Below, piece by piece: positions 20,531 through 33,373 of a stretch of DNA of 64,000 nucleotides; the first letter of the stretch is position 1, and the number at the start of each line of letters is the position of its first letter. The position numbers and the translations under genes were made by a program. Below the pieces are notes generated by a model. The model searched no databases and was not told where the DNA came from. It saw only the letters and a list, made by a program, of their open reading frames with translations. This DNA is from Methylotenera sp. (lineage in GTDB: Bacteria > Pseudomonadota > Gammaproteobacteria > Burkholderiales > Methylophilaceae). The DNA lies in NCBI RefSeq assembly GCF_029945535.1, contig NZ_JAQSCU010000010.1:753290-817289 (forward strand), in the 5' to 3' direction.

Positions 20531-21589
20531 TTAAAAGTTTTTACGTAAATCCATACCAGCGTACATCTGCCCTACTTGATCTGCATAACCATTAAACATC
20601 TGTGTTTTAATGCGTCCAGCAAACAAGCCGCCACCAATGCGCTTTTCAGAAGACTGAGTCCAGCGTGGGTGCTCAACATTCGGGTTCACATTGGCATAAA
20701 AACCATATTCGTTTGGTCCTGCTTTCATCCAGCTTGAAACTGGCATTTTTTCAACGAAGCGAATCTTAACAATCGCTTTGGCGCCTTTAAAGCCGTATTT
20801 CCATGGGGTCACTAAGCGCATAGGTGCACCATTTTGATTAGGTAATTGTTCACCATATAAACCAACTGCCATAATTGTCAGTGGATTCATCGCTTCATCC
20901 ATACGCAAGCCTTCTACATAAGGCCAATCAAGCACTTGAAGGTTCTGACCAGGCATTTGCTGTTTATCGGCTAAAGAGATAAATTCCACATATTTTGCAT
21001 TAGAATTAGGCTCAGCCCATTTAATCAATTGCGCTAAAGGCAATCCTATCCAAGGAATCACCATGGACCAGCCCTCTACGCAGCGCATGCGGTAGATGCG
21101 CTCTTCTAGCGGTGCTAGTTTATAAATATCTTCAATACTTATCGTTTTATTCTTTTTAACTTCACCTTCGATACTGACTGTCCAAGGATACGGTTTGAAT
21201 AGTTTTGAGTTGATCGCAGGTTCGTTTTTATCTGTACCAAATTCATAATAGTTATTGTAGGTCGTGACATCTTCATAAGCGGTGAGCTTTTCGCCCGCGC
21301 CATAAGTAGTTTTAGCATAGTTGGCGATTTTTTGATGAGCCCCAAAGGATGGCGCTTTAATAATAGCTGGGGCATTTGCACGCCCTATTAATCGACCTGC
21401 GCCCTCAGTGGTGCCAGAACTTACGGTGGCGGCTTTAAGTGGATTACTTAATAAGCCTGCAGCCGCACCAGCAATTAAGCCAAATCCCGCTTTTTGAATG
21501 AACTCACGGCGATTGTCAAAAACAGTTTTAGGGGTAATTTCAGACGGTATGATGTCAGATTTTCTTTGAATAATCATGGCGGCTCTCAA
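20531..21589 (-). CDS. msrP: Protein-methionine-sulfoxide reductase catalytic subunit MsrP
   Basis: YedY-like molybdoenzyme (YRMRCVEGWSMVIPWIGLPL), signal region present; downstream start possible. Confidence 0.94.
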   Translation of the reverse strand: MRAAMIIQRKSDIIPSEITPKTVFDNRREFIQKAGFGLIAGAAAGLLSNPLKAATVSSGTTEGAGRLIGRANAPAIIKAPSFGAHQKIANYAKTTYGAGEKLTAYEDVTTYNNYYEFGTDKNEPAINSKLFKPYPWTVSIEGEVKKNKTISIEDIYKLAPLEERIYRMRCVEGWSMVIPWIGLPLAQLIKWAEPNSNAKYVEFISLADKQQMPGQNLQVLDWPYVEGLRMDEAMNPLTIMAVGLYGEQLPNQNGAPMRLVTPWKYGFKGAKAIVKIRFVEKMPVSSWMKAGPNEYGFYANVNPNVEHPRWTQSSEKRIGGGLFAGRIKTQMFNGYADQVGQMYAGMDLRKNF

Positions 21590-21700
21590 TTAAATGTGCA
21601 ATTAAAAAATACTGATGAGATGTTACTGTTGCCTCTTAGTCTCCCCTGAATAGATTTCCTTACAATATATTCAACTAATTTTTTGTTTTTTACTTTGAAA

Positions 21701-22603
21701 TTAAAACAAACCTTTGGTTTCCTGATCTATCTCCGCATCCAAGGCCTTGTCATTAGTATTTTTAGCAATCAGTTTTGCGTTCTCAATCAGGCTTTTAGCT
21801 GTTGCAATATCACCTTTTGCAACTTTAACTTGCGCCAACACATAACTGCCCTGTGCTTCATAGTAGGCGCCGCCCTGCTCTTTGGCGAACTTGATGATTT
21901 TATTCAGTATATTTTCAGCGCTGGTGTAACTCTTGGTAATCACGTAATAACGGCCTAGCTCAACGCTAGAGTGGGCATATTGATCTAAAGTTCCAGCGGT
22001 ATCGTGCATTAAATAGGCTTTAAGTTGGTATTCAACAGCCAAATCATTTTGATTCAATTTGTGATGGGTTGATGCAACTTTTTCGTAGCTTTCGCCACGT
22101 TCATTGTCGTTGGCGGCAAGCTTGGTACCCGCCATATACTCAGATAAAGCTTGAGCATACTGATTGCTTTCAAAATAAACATCACCCATTGAATTATGCG
22201 CAACACGTTCAAACGCTTGATTGCTGGCAGCTTTAGCATTTACCAGTGATTGCTGAAAACTTGCTATCGCCGAATCATCTTGTTTGAGTGCGTGATAAGT
22301 GCGGCCTATCAGCAAAGTGGCGATGGTCTTGTCAAAAACGTCGGTTGATAAGTTATTTGCTTGTTTAAAAGACGATAACGCTAAGTCAAATTTTGTCGTT
22401 GCAGTCAAGGCGCGCCCCTGACAAATGAAAGCCTCAACCTCTTTATTATTGTTGCTTAATGCTTTCTCAGCTTGCTTCAAGGCAGTGACAGCATCGCCTT
22501 TATTCAGAGCTGATTTGCAAGCAGAAACTTCCGAACTTTCTGCATAAACATTATTTAAAAACAATGTGATAAAAATTGAACTTAAAGTAATTTGTAACTT
22601 CAT
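21701..22603 (-). CDS. Secreted tetratricopeptide-repeat protein
   Basis: Signal peptide and repeated TPR-like helices. Confidence 0.75.
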   Translation of the reverse strand: MKLQITLSSIFITLFLNNVYAESSEVSACKSALNKGDAVTALKQAEKALSNNNKEVEAFICQGRALTATTKFDLALSSFKQANNLSTDVFDKTIATLLIGRTYHALKQDDSAIASFQQSLVNAKAASNQAFERVAHNSMGDVYFESNQYAQALSEYMAGTKLAANDNERGESYEKVASTHHKLNQNDLAVEYQLKAYLMHDTAGTLDQYAHSSVELGRYYVITKSYTSAENILNKIIKFAKEQGGAYYEAQGSYVLAQVKVAKGDIATAKSLIENAKLIAKNTNDKALDAEIDQETKGLF

Positions 22604-22670
22604 TTGTTGTTTATCTTTCTAGTTAATTCGCGCTAATTAATTCAGGTTTTATTTGACTGATTTACAGAAG

Positions 22671-23483
22671 TTATAAATAAACTGACCAGTCATGAACGCC
22701 ATCACCTTTAGCAAAAAAGCTAGGATTCAATAAAGAATCTTTGGTGTTATAAAGCAATGAATGATTAGAAATATCCACTATATCGCCTCCCGCTTCCAGC
22801 AATACGCAATGTGCCGCTGCTGTGTCCCATTCTGAGGTAGGTCCTAACCTTGGATACACGTCCGCCAAACCTTCAGCCACTAAACAGATTTTTAGAGAGC
22901 TGCCCATGCTAATTAGTTCAGGCGCTACACCTGCGACGCTTTCTAAATTGCGCATGAATTGCTGCATTTTTTCATTGGAGTGCGAACGACTAACTGCGAC
23001 AGTTGGCTGTTTTAGATTTAATAATCGAGTATGGATACTTTGAGTGTGATTTGTTTCTAACTGCTTATAAGCACCATGGCCGTGGCTGGCGTAATACAAC
23101 AAGCCAGTCACTGGGGCGTACACGACGCCAAGCACAGGCTGATGGCGATCTATAAAGGCAATATTAACGGTAAATTCACCATTTCTTTTGACGAACTCCC
23201 GCGTGCCATCCAAAGGGTCTATCAGCCAGTATTGTTGCCACTGGCGTCGCGTTTCAAAACCTATGGTGTCTGATTCTTCAGAAAGAATAGCAATATCTGG
23301 CGTGAGCTTGCTTAAAGCCTGAACAATCACTTGATGCGCGGCTAAATCAGCCTGAGTAAGCGGTGAGTTGTCATCTTTTTTAACGACATTAAAATCTGTT
23401 GAATATACCTGCATGATGGCGTCACCGGCGGCTTTCGCGATATCAATGACTTGCTCAAGATATTGATGGTAGCTCATTAACAA
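22671..23483 (-). CDS. cysQ: 3'(2'),5'-bisphosphate nucleotidase CysQ
   Basis: Inositol monophosphatase-type motifs (ILSEESD, YWLIDPLDGTREFVKRNGEFTVNIA). Confidence 0.92.
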   Translation of the reverse strand: MLMSYHQYLEQVIDIAKAAGDAIMQVYSTDFNVVKKDDNSPLTQADLAAHQVIVQALSKLTPDIAILSEESDTIGFETRRQWQQYWLIDPLDGTREFVKRNGEFTVNIAFIDRHQPVLGVVYAPVTGLLYYASHGHGAYKQLETNHTQSIHTRLLNLKQPTVAVSRSHSNEKMQQFMRNLESVAGVAPELISMGSSLKICLVAEGLADVYPRLGPTSEWDTAAAHCVLLEAGGDIVDISNHSLLYNTKDSLLNPSFFAKGDGVHDWSVYL

Positions 23484-23485
23484 TC

Positions 23486-25555
<2,070 letters not shown>

Positions 25556-25598
25556 CTAGCAATGAGATTACCAACATACTGATTAATTACGTAGTACG

Positions 25599-27101
25599 TT
25601 AAGAGAATAGTCTATGTGCGCTATCTGAGCCAGGGACGATGCCACGTACTAGCATGGTGGCTTGCAACACCTTAATTTGCTGACGAATTTTCTCGACTTG
25701 AATATCACCCAACACTTTATTGTTGCTATCCACCAATGTTGCGTTTAGCCCTATTTCCATTTGTCTTGCTACTTGTATCATCTGATTAAAGGTTTCAGCG
25801 GACTGTTTAACATGTGGAATATCTAGTTGGAACGTAATCCCTTTTACCACCGAGGTTCTGAGCATTTCTGGGCTAAATGGATGATCGTCACGATTGAACA
25901 TCACAAAGGATGGATGTTGCTTACTAGCTATATCATCTAGTGATTGATCAAAGTATTTAAAAGCGCCATCTGATGTAAGTGTTAAGCCCTGAGCCTCTGC
26001 TAAGCCGCGTAATTTGGTGCCAGTAAAAGCACCGCTGTCACCATGCATTAAATGAAAACCGATAGTTTTATCCACTTCAATACAAAATAAATCTAAAGAG
26101 TTGGCTGTATTCAGTGCATCGCCCGCATTTTGCCATTCCACATGACCATTAATATCTAACCCTAAAGTTTCAACCGCTAATTGAAAGCGGTTTAATGTGC
26201 TACGCTCCACTGCCCCACCGCGGTCTGCCAACTGCATACTGCAAGCCACTTTTGAAATAAGTCTATTCAAAGCTTCTTGATTAGTTTGCATCTCTTTTAA
26301 CAAATGCCATTGTTTGTTGGAGTCTAAAACATGCACGAAAATTGGTTTATCAAAGTTATCAAACAATGAAGTTAAGGCATGATTTAATGCGCTAACAGGC
26401 GTGTCCGTAGATAAATATAACAATGCCGTTAAATCCATTTGCCCATGCAGCATCTCAGGCAAGCTCACTGCAACCTCTATAGGTGCATTATTCTTTATTT
26501 GTGAATTTGGCTCTACTGGGTCTTGATGAGTTAAAGCTTGGTCGAACACTACTTTGAAGTCATTAGATTGAGTATGTACAGCATCTTGCACTGGCGCTTG
26601 TTGATGCTGATCTTGTTTATCATTATCAGAAACTAATCTGTCCAATTTTGAATTGATGAGTTCGCTGTAGGTGTCATCAATAGACTCTTCTTTTTGCATT
26701 AGCAATTCTGCAGCATTTTCATTCGGTAAGGCTACAAACCTATCATCAGATTCTTCATATTTTGTGTTTAATGGCTGCTTGCTAACTGTCGCTATTTCAT
26801 CAATTGAGAAGTGATTGCTAGCCCTGTTATCTGCAGCGCTATCAAATTGATTGGTATGAAATTTTGGTTCATTTAAGTTGCGCGCTTCAAAGCTTGGCTC
26901 ACCAGTACCGAGCTCATCTAGACTATCTTCTAAGTCAGCATTGTCTAAATTATTGTCATCCAGTAAAGCATCTCTTTGCAAAGGTGAAAAGCTCTTTTCC
27001 ACTTGATTGTGGAATCGTCTTTCCTGCCACCAATTAATAACAAGCACCGCCAGTATAATCAGCGCGCCTATGGCGATTAAGGCTATTTGTAATTCACTCA
27101 T
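25599..27101 (-). CDS. zipA: Cell division protein ZipA-like
   Basis: N-terminal TM, acidic linker, C-terminal ZipA-like domain; position between ligA and smc. Confidence 0.75.
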   Translation of the reverse strand: MSELQIALIAIGALIILAVLVINWWQERRFHNQVEKSFSPLQRDALLDDNNLDNADLEDSLDELGTGEPSFEARNLNEPKFHTNQFDSAADNRASNHFSIDEIATVSKQPLNTKYEESDDRFVALPNENAAELLMQKEESIDDTYSELINSKLDRLVSDNDKQDQHQQAPVQDAVHTQSNDFKVVFDQALTHQDPVEPNSQIKNNAPIEVAVSLPEMLHGQMDLTALLYLSTDTPVSALNHALTSLFDNFDKPIFVHVLDSNKQWHLLKEMQTNQEALNRLISKVACSMQLADRGGAVERSTLNRFQLAVETLGLDINGHVEWQNAGDALNTANSLDLFCIEVDKTIGFHLMHGDSGAFTGTKLRGLAEAQGLTLTSDGAFKYFDQSLDDIASKQHPSFVMFNRDDHPFSPEMLRTSVVKGITFQLDIPHVKQSAETFNQMIQVARQMEIGLNATLVDSNNKVLGDIQVEKIRQQIKVLQATMLVRGIVPGSDSAHRLFS

Positions 27102-27188
27102 TTACATTTAACTTTCAAAATTGCTCTCATCATTATTGCTTTCAGTATTACTTTAAATCGTTGCTATATTGCTAATGCATGCTGCCAA

Positions 27189-30100
27189 TTAAACCGCTAC
27201 TTCTTCCATCATTCGCACTGCTGCTTCCATATCGACATCCACAATACGTGAAACGCCAGACTCTTGCATAGTAACACCTATCAATTGCTGCGCCATTTCC
27301 ATGGTTATTTTATTATGACTTACATATAAAAACTGCGTTTTCTCAGACATTTTTTTCACCATTGTGCAAAAACGCTCGGTATTACTGTCATCCAAGGGCG
27401 CATCAACCTCATCCATCAAGCAAAATGGTGCTGGATTCAACCTAAATAAAGCAAATACCAAGGCTAAAGCGGTGAGTGCCTTTTCACCGCCAGATAATAA
27501 ATGTATCGTGCTGTTTTTCTTGCCTGGCGGTTGCGCAAAAACTTGCATACCCGTATCTAATATCTCTTCACCCAGAAGCTCTAATCTTGCTTGTCCGCCG
27601 CCAAATAACGTAGTGAATAGTTCCATAAAGTGACGATTAGCCTCATCAAATGTCACTTGCAAACGCCCTCTTGTTTCTTTATCGATCTTACGTATAGCAT
27701 CTTCTAACGTTTCGCTGGCATCCGTTAAGTCTTTACATTGACTATCCAAATATTGTTTGCGAGTTTGCTCGCTTTCCAGCTCTTGAATAGCCGCCAAGTT
27801 GACCGCGCCTAACTCTTCTATATCCAGAACAAGCTTGTCACGTTTATTTTCTAAATCAGTCACTTTAAGCTTATTCTCGCCACCATTAGCCGTTAGATGC
27901 TCAGTAAGTTCAGCCTCACTCAATTGCGAAGCTGATAACTCAGCCTGACATTGCTCAAAATACAAGCGCGCTTCTTGCTCACTTAGCCGACTAGCTTCCA
28001 ACTTATCTCGCAAGGGGTGCAATAACTGCTCGTTCTGCATGCGCATGCGCTCTTGCTGTTGCAAAGCCTGCTCGCAATCGCTCATTTGGTTGCGTGCGTT
28101 TACCAAAGTAAGCTCTTGCTGTTGTTTATTATTAATAGCTGCTTCTAAATTAGCTTTTAACGCTTCCATTTTGGTGGCGGCTAATGTGGTTTCTACTTCA
28201 TTGCAGCGTAATTTAAGGCTAGTATTTTCTTCAAGTAAATAGTTAATTTTATTATTTAAATCATTGATATTATTGTTATTTAACTTAATATTAAAAGACT
28301 TTTCTTGATACGCACGCTCTAATGATTGCAGTTGGCTTCTGGCATAATTAAACGCCAGTTCAGCTTGTCGTCTGTTTTTATCTGCTTCGTCTTTTTCATT
28401 CTGTAACTGTCGAAAGCCTTGTGAAATCTCAGCCACAGATTGCTCTTTTAACGCTGTTTCAGCTTTGAGATTAACTAACTTTTCACTCACCAATGAGCTA
28501 TCCGCTTGTAAGGTTTTTTCTCGCTGCAAAGCATTTAATTGTTGCTGTTTGAGCTGTTGCAGCGCCATACTTAATTGATGCGCCTGCTGCGTCACTGTCT
28601 TTAATTGTAGGCTGCGCGTTTGATGCTCGTGGCGCAAGGTTTGCAATTGCTGCTCTAACTCATTAACTTGATTGCCCGCTAGCACTAAATTTTCCTGCAA
28701 ACCAGGTAGTTTCTTTACCAGTGCATCAAGTTGAGCCTGTCTTTCTAGTACGCCATGTAATATAGATTGCGCGCCAAAATAGGTCACACTTTGTGCTGTG
28801 TATATATCACCTTGCTTGTTCACCAAATACTCACCGTAAGCTAAGCCTTTGCGCGCAGCATTTGCATCTACGCCTTCCTCAAGCACATACGCGCCTGCCA
28901 GCCAATCTTGTAGAACAGCTTGTAAGTCTGGGGTTATCTTTTCTACAAATGAATAAAGTGAAGCTTGGGGCAACCTCGCCGCAACATTGCGCGTTGTGGT
29001 TAAATCAGACGTTATAGCTAAACTTAACGCGCTGGGCGGTCTAGTGGCTGGCAAGCCTTTAACTGCCGTGATTTCAGAAGTTGCAAGTGCATTTAACCTT
29101 CCGCCCAAAGCCGATTCCAATGCGGTTTCCCAGCCAGACTTAATGCTAATCTTTTGCCAAATACGCGCGTTGTTATCTAAGCCAGCAGCCTTCAACCAAC
29201 TTGTTAGCGCTGCTTCATTGTTGCCATTGCGCATGGTTTGCTGAATTTTATTTAAAGACCCTATCTCAGCTTCCAACAGATTTAACTCTCGCTGTTGGGC
29301 TAAATGTGCATCTCGACTGGCTTTGAGTGACAAGTTAAGCGATTGCTCATTTTGCAATACTTCAGCAGCGCGTTTTTCTAAACTAGCAATCTCAGCCTCA
29401 GCCGCCGCTAGCTGTATTTCTTTCTCTGTCAGCACTTCATCCGCGGGGAATTGAATGCTACTCAAATTTTGTTGCAGACGCTGCAACTGCTCGTTCGTTT
29501 CAGCGATGGTGCGGGCTATATGACCAATATTTGCTTGCTCTAACTTTAAACGCTGATCCGCATGCGTAAGCGCAGCTTGGCTAGTGTTAAAGATTGCCAA
29601 TGCTTGTTGATATTCAGTAGATAAGGTTGGAACTGCCTCACGAGCCTCTTTTATTATTAATTCAGCTGCTGAAAAATCTGTATTTGCTAAATGCAATTCA
29701 TTTTGTGCATTTGATAAACTCGCCTGAAAATTACTTTGTTGCGTGATGTTTTTCTCTAACTGAGTATTGATCTGTTGCAACTGTAACTGCATGCGCTCAC
29801 GTGCATCTGCAGTATTTTTTACTTGATTCTCAAGATTTGAAACCTCTGCGTTTGCTTCATAATACTTAGCTTGCGCCTGATTCACTGCCTCAGTCGCGGA
29901 AAAATTCTTCTGCCTAGCCACTTCTAGCGCACTTTCATTACTTCTCAAGCTCGCCATTTGCGCTTCAAGTTCATTCACTAGCTTTTCTACCTGACGCTGC
30001 GCTTTCTCCCATTGCGCGCTGGCATCACGTTTCTTTAGCAGCCAAACTTGACCTTTAGTAATGGTTAAAGCCGCCTGTAAACGATGATATTCTCCTGCAA

Positions 30101-30740
30101 CAACAGCTTGAGACTGTAAGCGTGCAATTTGCTTATCCAGCTCACGCAGAATATCTTCTACTCTAGTGAGATTCTCACGCGTATCTCGCAAACGTAGCTC
30201 GGTTTCGCGACGGCGTTCCTTATATTTACTAATACCAGCCGCTTCTTCTAAGAAAATACGCAATTCCTCTGGCTTAGCTTCAACAATCCGATTAATCGTA
30301 TTTTGACCAATAATGGCGTAAGCGCGACCACCCAACCCCGTACCTAAAAACAAATCAGCCACATCGCGACGACGCACCACAGTGTTATTAATATAGTAGG
30401 TTGAGCCTTTATCACGCTCAATCACGCGTTTAACGGAAATTTCAGCGTATTGACTCCACTCCCCTGACGCGCCACCTAAACTGTTATCAAACACCAATTC
30501 GACACTGGCGCGCGAAATAGGCTTACGATTGCCAGACCCGTTAAAAATAACGGCATCCATACTATCGCCACGCATTTCTTTTGCCGACGACTCACCCAAT
30601 ACCCAGCGCACAGACTCCATGACGTTGGACTTACCACAACCATTAGGTCCAACCACACCCACACGTTGACCATGGATATGCAACGTTGTCGGATCAACAA
30701 ACGATTTAAAGCCTGCAAGTTTTAAGTGAGTTAAACGCAA
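27189..30740 (-). CDS. smc: Chromosome segregation protein SMC
   Basis: GPNGCGKSNVMESVRWVLGE, long coiled coils, LLSGGEKALTALALVFALF, DEVDAPLDDSN. Confidence 0.97.
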   Translation of the reverse strand: MRLTHLKLAGFKSFVDPTTLHIHGQRVGVVGPNGCGKSNVMESVRWVLGESSAKEMRGDSMDAVIFNGSGNRKPISRASVELVFDNSLGGASGEWSQYAEISVKRVIERDKGSTYYINNTVVRRRDVADLFLGTGLGGRAYAIIGQNTINRIVEAKPEELRIFLEEAAGISKYKERRRETELRLRDTRENLTRVEDILRELDKQIARLQSQAVVAGEYHRLQAALTITKGQVWLLKKRDASAQWEKAQRQVEKLVNELEAQMASLRSNESALEVARQKNFSATEAVNQAQAKYYEANAEVSNLENQVKNTADARERMQLQLQQINTQLEKNITQQSNFQASLSNAQNELHLANTDFSAAELIIKEAREAVPTLSTEYQQALAIFNTSQAALTHADQRLKLEQANIGHIARTIAETNEQLQRLQQNLSSIQFPADEVLTEKEIQLAAAEAEIASLEKRAAEVLQNEQSLNLSLKASRDAHLAQQRELNLLEAEIGSLNKIQQTMRNGNNEAALTSWLKAAGLDNNARIWQKISIKSGWETALESALGGRLNALATSEITAVKGLPATRPPSALSLAITSDLTTTRNVAARLPQASLYSFVEKITPDLQAVLQDWLAGAYVLEEGVDANAARKGLAYGEYLVNKQGDIYTAQSVTYFGAQSILHGVLERQAQLDALVKKLPGLQENLVLAGNQVNELEQQLQTLRHEHQTRSLQLKTVTQQAHQLSMALQQLKQQQLNALQREKTLQADSSLVSEKLVNLKAETALKEQSVAEISQGFRQLQNEKDEADKNRRQAELAFNYARSQLQSLERAYQEKSFNIKLNNNNINDLNNKINYLLEENTSLKLRCNEVETTLAATKMEALKANLEAAINNKQQQELTLVNARNQMSDCEQALQQQERMRMQNEQLLHPLRDKLEASRLSEQEARLYFEQCQAELSASQLSEAELTEHLTANGGENKLKVTDLENKRDKLVLDIEELGAVNLAAIQELESEQTRKQYLDSQCKDLTDASETLEDAIRKIDKETRGRLQVTFDEANRHFMELFTTLFGGGQARLELLGEEILDTGMQVFAQPPGKKNSTIHLLSGGEKALTALALVFALFRLNPAPFCLMDEVDAPLDDSNTERFCTMVKKMSEKTQFLYVSHNKITMEMAQQLIGVTMQESGVSRIVDVDMEAAVRMMEEVAV

Positions 30741-30821
30741 ATTGAATAGAAATTATTTAAGCTAAATTTTTGTAGAATTTTATAAGCTAGTATAATAACT
30801 TTTTTTAAGCAAAAACACCCT

Positions 30822-31268
30822 ATGACTACACAATCAATCGGCGGCAAACCAACCGCACAACCCACTAAAACACTAGAAACGTTTGAAAATCCAAATCAAG
30901 CGCGTGATTTCCACATTCATATGGAAATTCCTGAGTTCACCTGCCTTTGTCCAAAAACAGGTCAACCAGATTTTGCCGTCATTTATCTAGACTACATTCC
31001 AGACCAAACCTGCGTTGAGCTAAAAAGCTTAAAACTATATATGTGGTCTTTCCGTGATGAAGGTTGCTTCCACGAAGCCGTGACTAATATGATATTAGAT
31101 GACCTAGTTGCTGCCACTCAACCAAAATTCATGCGCGTAACTGCCAAGTTCTACGTGCGTGGCGGAGTATTTACTAATGTAGTCGCTGAACATCGTAAAG
31201 CAGGTTGGCAACCACTACCGCGTGTTGAACTCACCCAATTCGAGAACCAATCGAATATTCGAGGCTAG
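30822..31268 (+). CDS. queF: NADPH-dependent 7-cyano-7-deazaguanine reductase QueF
   Basis: [43 protein letters not shown]. Confidence 0.96.
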   Translation: MTTQSIGGKPTAQPTKTLETFENPNQARDFHIHMEIPEFTCLCPKTGQPDFAVIYLDYIPDQTCVELKSLKLYMWSFRDEGCFHEAVTNMILDDLVAATQPKFMRVTAKFYVRGGVFTNVVAEHRKAGWQPLPRVELTQFENQSNIRG

Positions 31269-31405
31269 TTTTAAAGTAATTTTGAAATAAATTCGCCACA
31301 ATTCAAAAATGCTGGTGAAAATCATTGACAATAGTTCGCACCATCATTAATATGGCGCCTCGCTGATGACGCAAGTAAATCACCAGCGAAATTTGATGTA
31401 GATTT

Positions 31406-31481
<76 letters not shown>

Positions 31482-31569
31482 AAAAGGAAAAAATTACTAA
31501 ATTCTGCTTAGATAATTAAGTGTTTTGTAGTATGATGTTGCACTTGTAATACGGTACAGAAATTCTTAG

Positions 31570-31645
31570 GTCCCCATCGTCTAGAGGCCTAGGACACCTC
31601 CCTTTCACGGAGGCGACCGGGGTTCGAATCCCCGTGGGGACGCCA
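31570..31645 (+). tRNA. tRNA-Glu(UUC)
   Basis: GTCCCCA...CCTCC-CTTTCAC-GGAGG...GGGGTTCGAATCCCC-TGGGGAC GCCA. Confidence 0.96.
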
Positions 31646-33098
31646 GCTCAACCCCGCTTTTTAACTTGTAAGTTATTGATATGGTTAAAGATGCGGTATC
31701 TAAAATAATAGTTTCTACTATTGTTTTGAGCATGGCCTTAATATCTTCGGCTGCTTTGTCTTCAAAGCTATCGACGATATTGTTAAGCATAACTTTAATA
31801 TCCTTTAAAGTTAGCTTTTTGTAATCACGACTTAATTCCGCTTCACCCTTCAAGGCGTTCAATCTTTCTGTTAGCGCAATTCTCTCAATCTCATTTGTTT
31901 CAATAGCTCGCAACAATGCATCTGGAGCTGAAGTTTTTGTTAATAGATCAGACAGTCTTAAATTGTTGGAATCAATCTCACTTACTTTTTTAGCAATATA
32001 TTTAATTTCAGCATCAGAATCTTTTACACCTGCCAGCTGTTTTTTGTAATGTTCAAGAATTGCAGCTGCATAATCGTCACCTTGCAAATCTGCAAATACT
32101 TTACGAAGCACAGCCTTCTCCACAGCTTCAGCGTTCATCCTTTTACCTTTTCCAGCTCGATATGCACCATCACCGTCTGAAACAAACATTATTCCGTCTG
32201 TGTTTTGGAGAAGTCCTGACAATATGTATGGTCTTTTTGCTACACGATCCGGCGCATATTTCCTAGAATCCAACTGTTTGAGTATTAAATCAGCCTCTTC
32301 TTCAGTAATTAAAGCGTCGTGAGTGCCTTTTGTTATAACCCATTCTGACTCATCTCTAAACTTTGTTCCGCTGCCCGCTTCTGCATGACGGTTCCAAACT
32401 GTGTGGCCAGCATAAACTAAGGCATTGCGTTCAATATCAATAAGCGTTGTAACTGGGGAAATTAATCCGGCTACTTCTATCGACCTGGCACGCGATGATC
32501 CTTTTGCCCGTTTCTTTAAGTATGTGGCCATGGCTGCAGCATCATCAGATTTTATTAGCTTAGATTTCATGACTGGAGATCCATCACGAATTGCACCAGT
32601 CGGCGTATGCTCTAACTGATAACCCCTTGGCGCGCGACCTCCTGCCCGAAAACCTTGCTTCACATTTTCATTCATCCCAGCTAAGCCCTTAGCTTTACTA
32701 GTAAGTGAATGCCACTCATCCATGGCCTGCAAGATAGATTTTAGAATCATCTCAGTTGCTGGGTCGGCGTCTGGTAAGCTTTTATAAATTACACGAACGC
32801 CCTGCTTCTTGCATTCCTGCTCTTCAAAGATAATGGAGATCATACGTCTGCGCGAGATTCGTGAAGTGTCCAGTGCTAAAACTATGGACCATTCTTTCTT
32901 ACCCAGCCGCATCTCAGCGATCATTGCTTGAAAGCCTGGACGGTCATCATCCTTACCTGACTCAACCGCGTCCTCAAACTCTTTTACAATTAGGTAATTT
33001 TTTGTTTGCGCAAGTTCACACAGCTGTCTGCGTTGTGCGTCGAGTGAGACTTCAGAACGGTCTTTGGAAGACCTTAGATATAGAACACATTTTTCCAT
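31605..33098 (-). CDS. Large serine recombinase (resolvase/invertase family)
   Basis: MEKCVLYLRSSKDRSEVSLDAQRRQL catalytic N-terminus, ALDTSRISRR, recombinase domain and Zn-ribbon-like region; track ORF starts 33110. Confidence 0.88.
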   Translation of the reverse strand: MEKCVLYLRSSKDRSEVSLDAQRRQLCELAQTKNYLIVKEFEDAVESGKDDDRPGFQAMIAEMRLGKKEWSIVLALDTSRISRRRMISIIFEEQECKKQGVRVIYKSLPDADPATEMILKSILQAMDEWHSLTSKAKGLAGMNENVKQGFRAGGRAPRGYQLEHTPTGAIRDGSPVMKSKLIKSDDAAAMATYLKKRAKGSSRARSIEVAGLISPVTTLIDIERNALVYAGHTVWNRHAEAGSGTKFRDESEWVITKGTHDALITEEEADLILKQLDSRKYAPDRVAKRPYILSGLLQNTDGIMFVSDGDGAYRAGKGKRMNAEAVEKAVLRKVFADLQGDDYAAAILEHYKKQLAGVKDSDAEIKYIAKKVSEIDSNNLRLSDLLTKTSAPDALLRAIETNEIERIALTERLNALKGEAELSRDYKKLTLKDIKVMLNNIVDSFEDKAAEDIKAMLKTIVETIILDTASLTISITYKLKSGVELASPRGFEPRSPP

Positions 33099-33373
33099 GA
33101 AAAAGCCCACCGTATAGATGGGCTAATTATATATGAGTTAAATTAATCGGGTATTTGTAAAGCTGTGTGTATGAACTAAATCTAAGAAACTTTGCGCTAT
33201 AGTCTAAATTGGTAAAAGAGTGTTGATTTTACTTTTTGAAAGTCTGCTTTGAGGCAAGCTAATTTGGAGGTCAAAGGGCAAAAACCGACCCAAAGCGGAC
33301 TGTCACATATATTGAAAAAATGTGAAATCAATTTTGAATCAATGATGTATAAGTCATCTTAACTTATATATCG

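Noticed and set aside
30741-30821. preQ1 riboswitch upstream of queF
   Set aside because: The short AT-rich gap shows no recognisable preQ1 aptamer sequence.
33237-33310. Possible degenerate repeat fragments around 33.2 kb and 36.0 kb (AAAGCGGACTGTCAC-like)
   Set aside because: Looked like possible mobile-element remnants but the two sites do not align well to each other.
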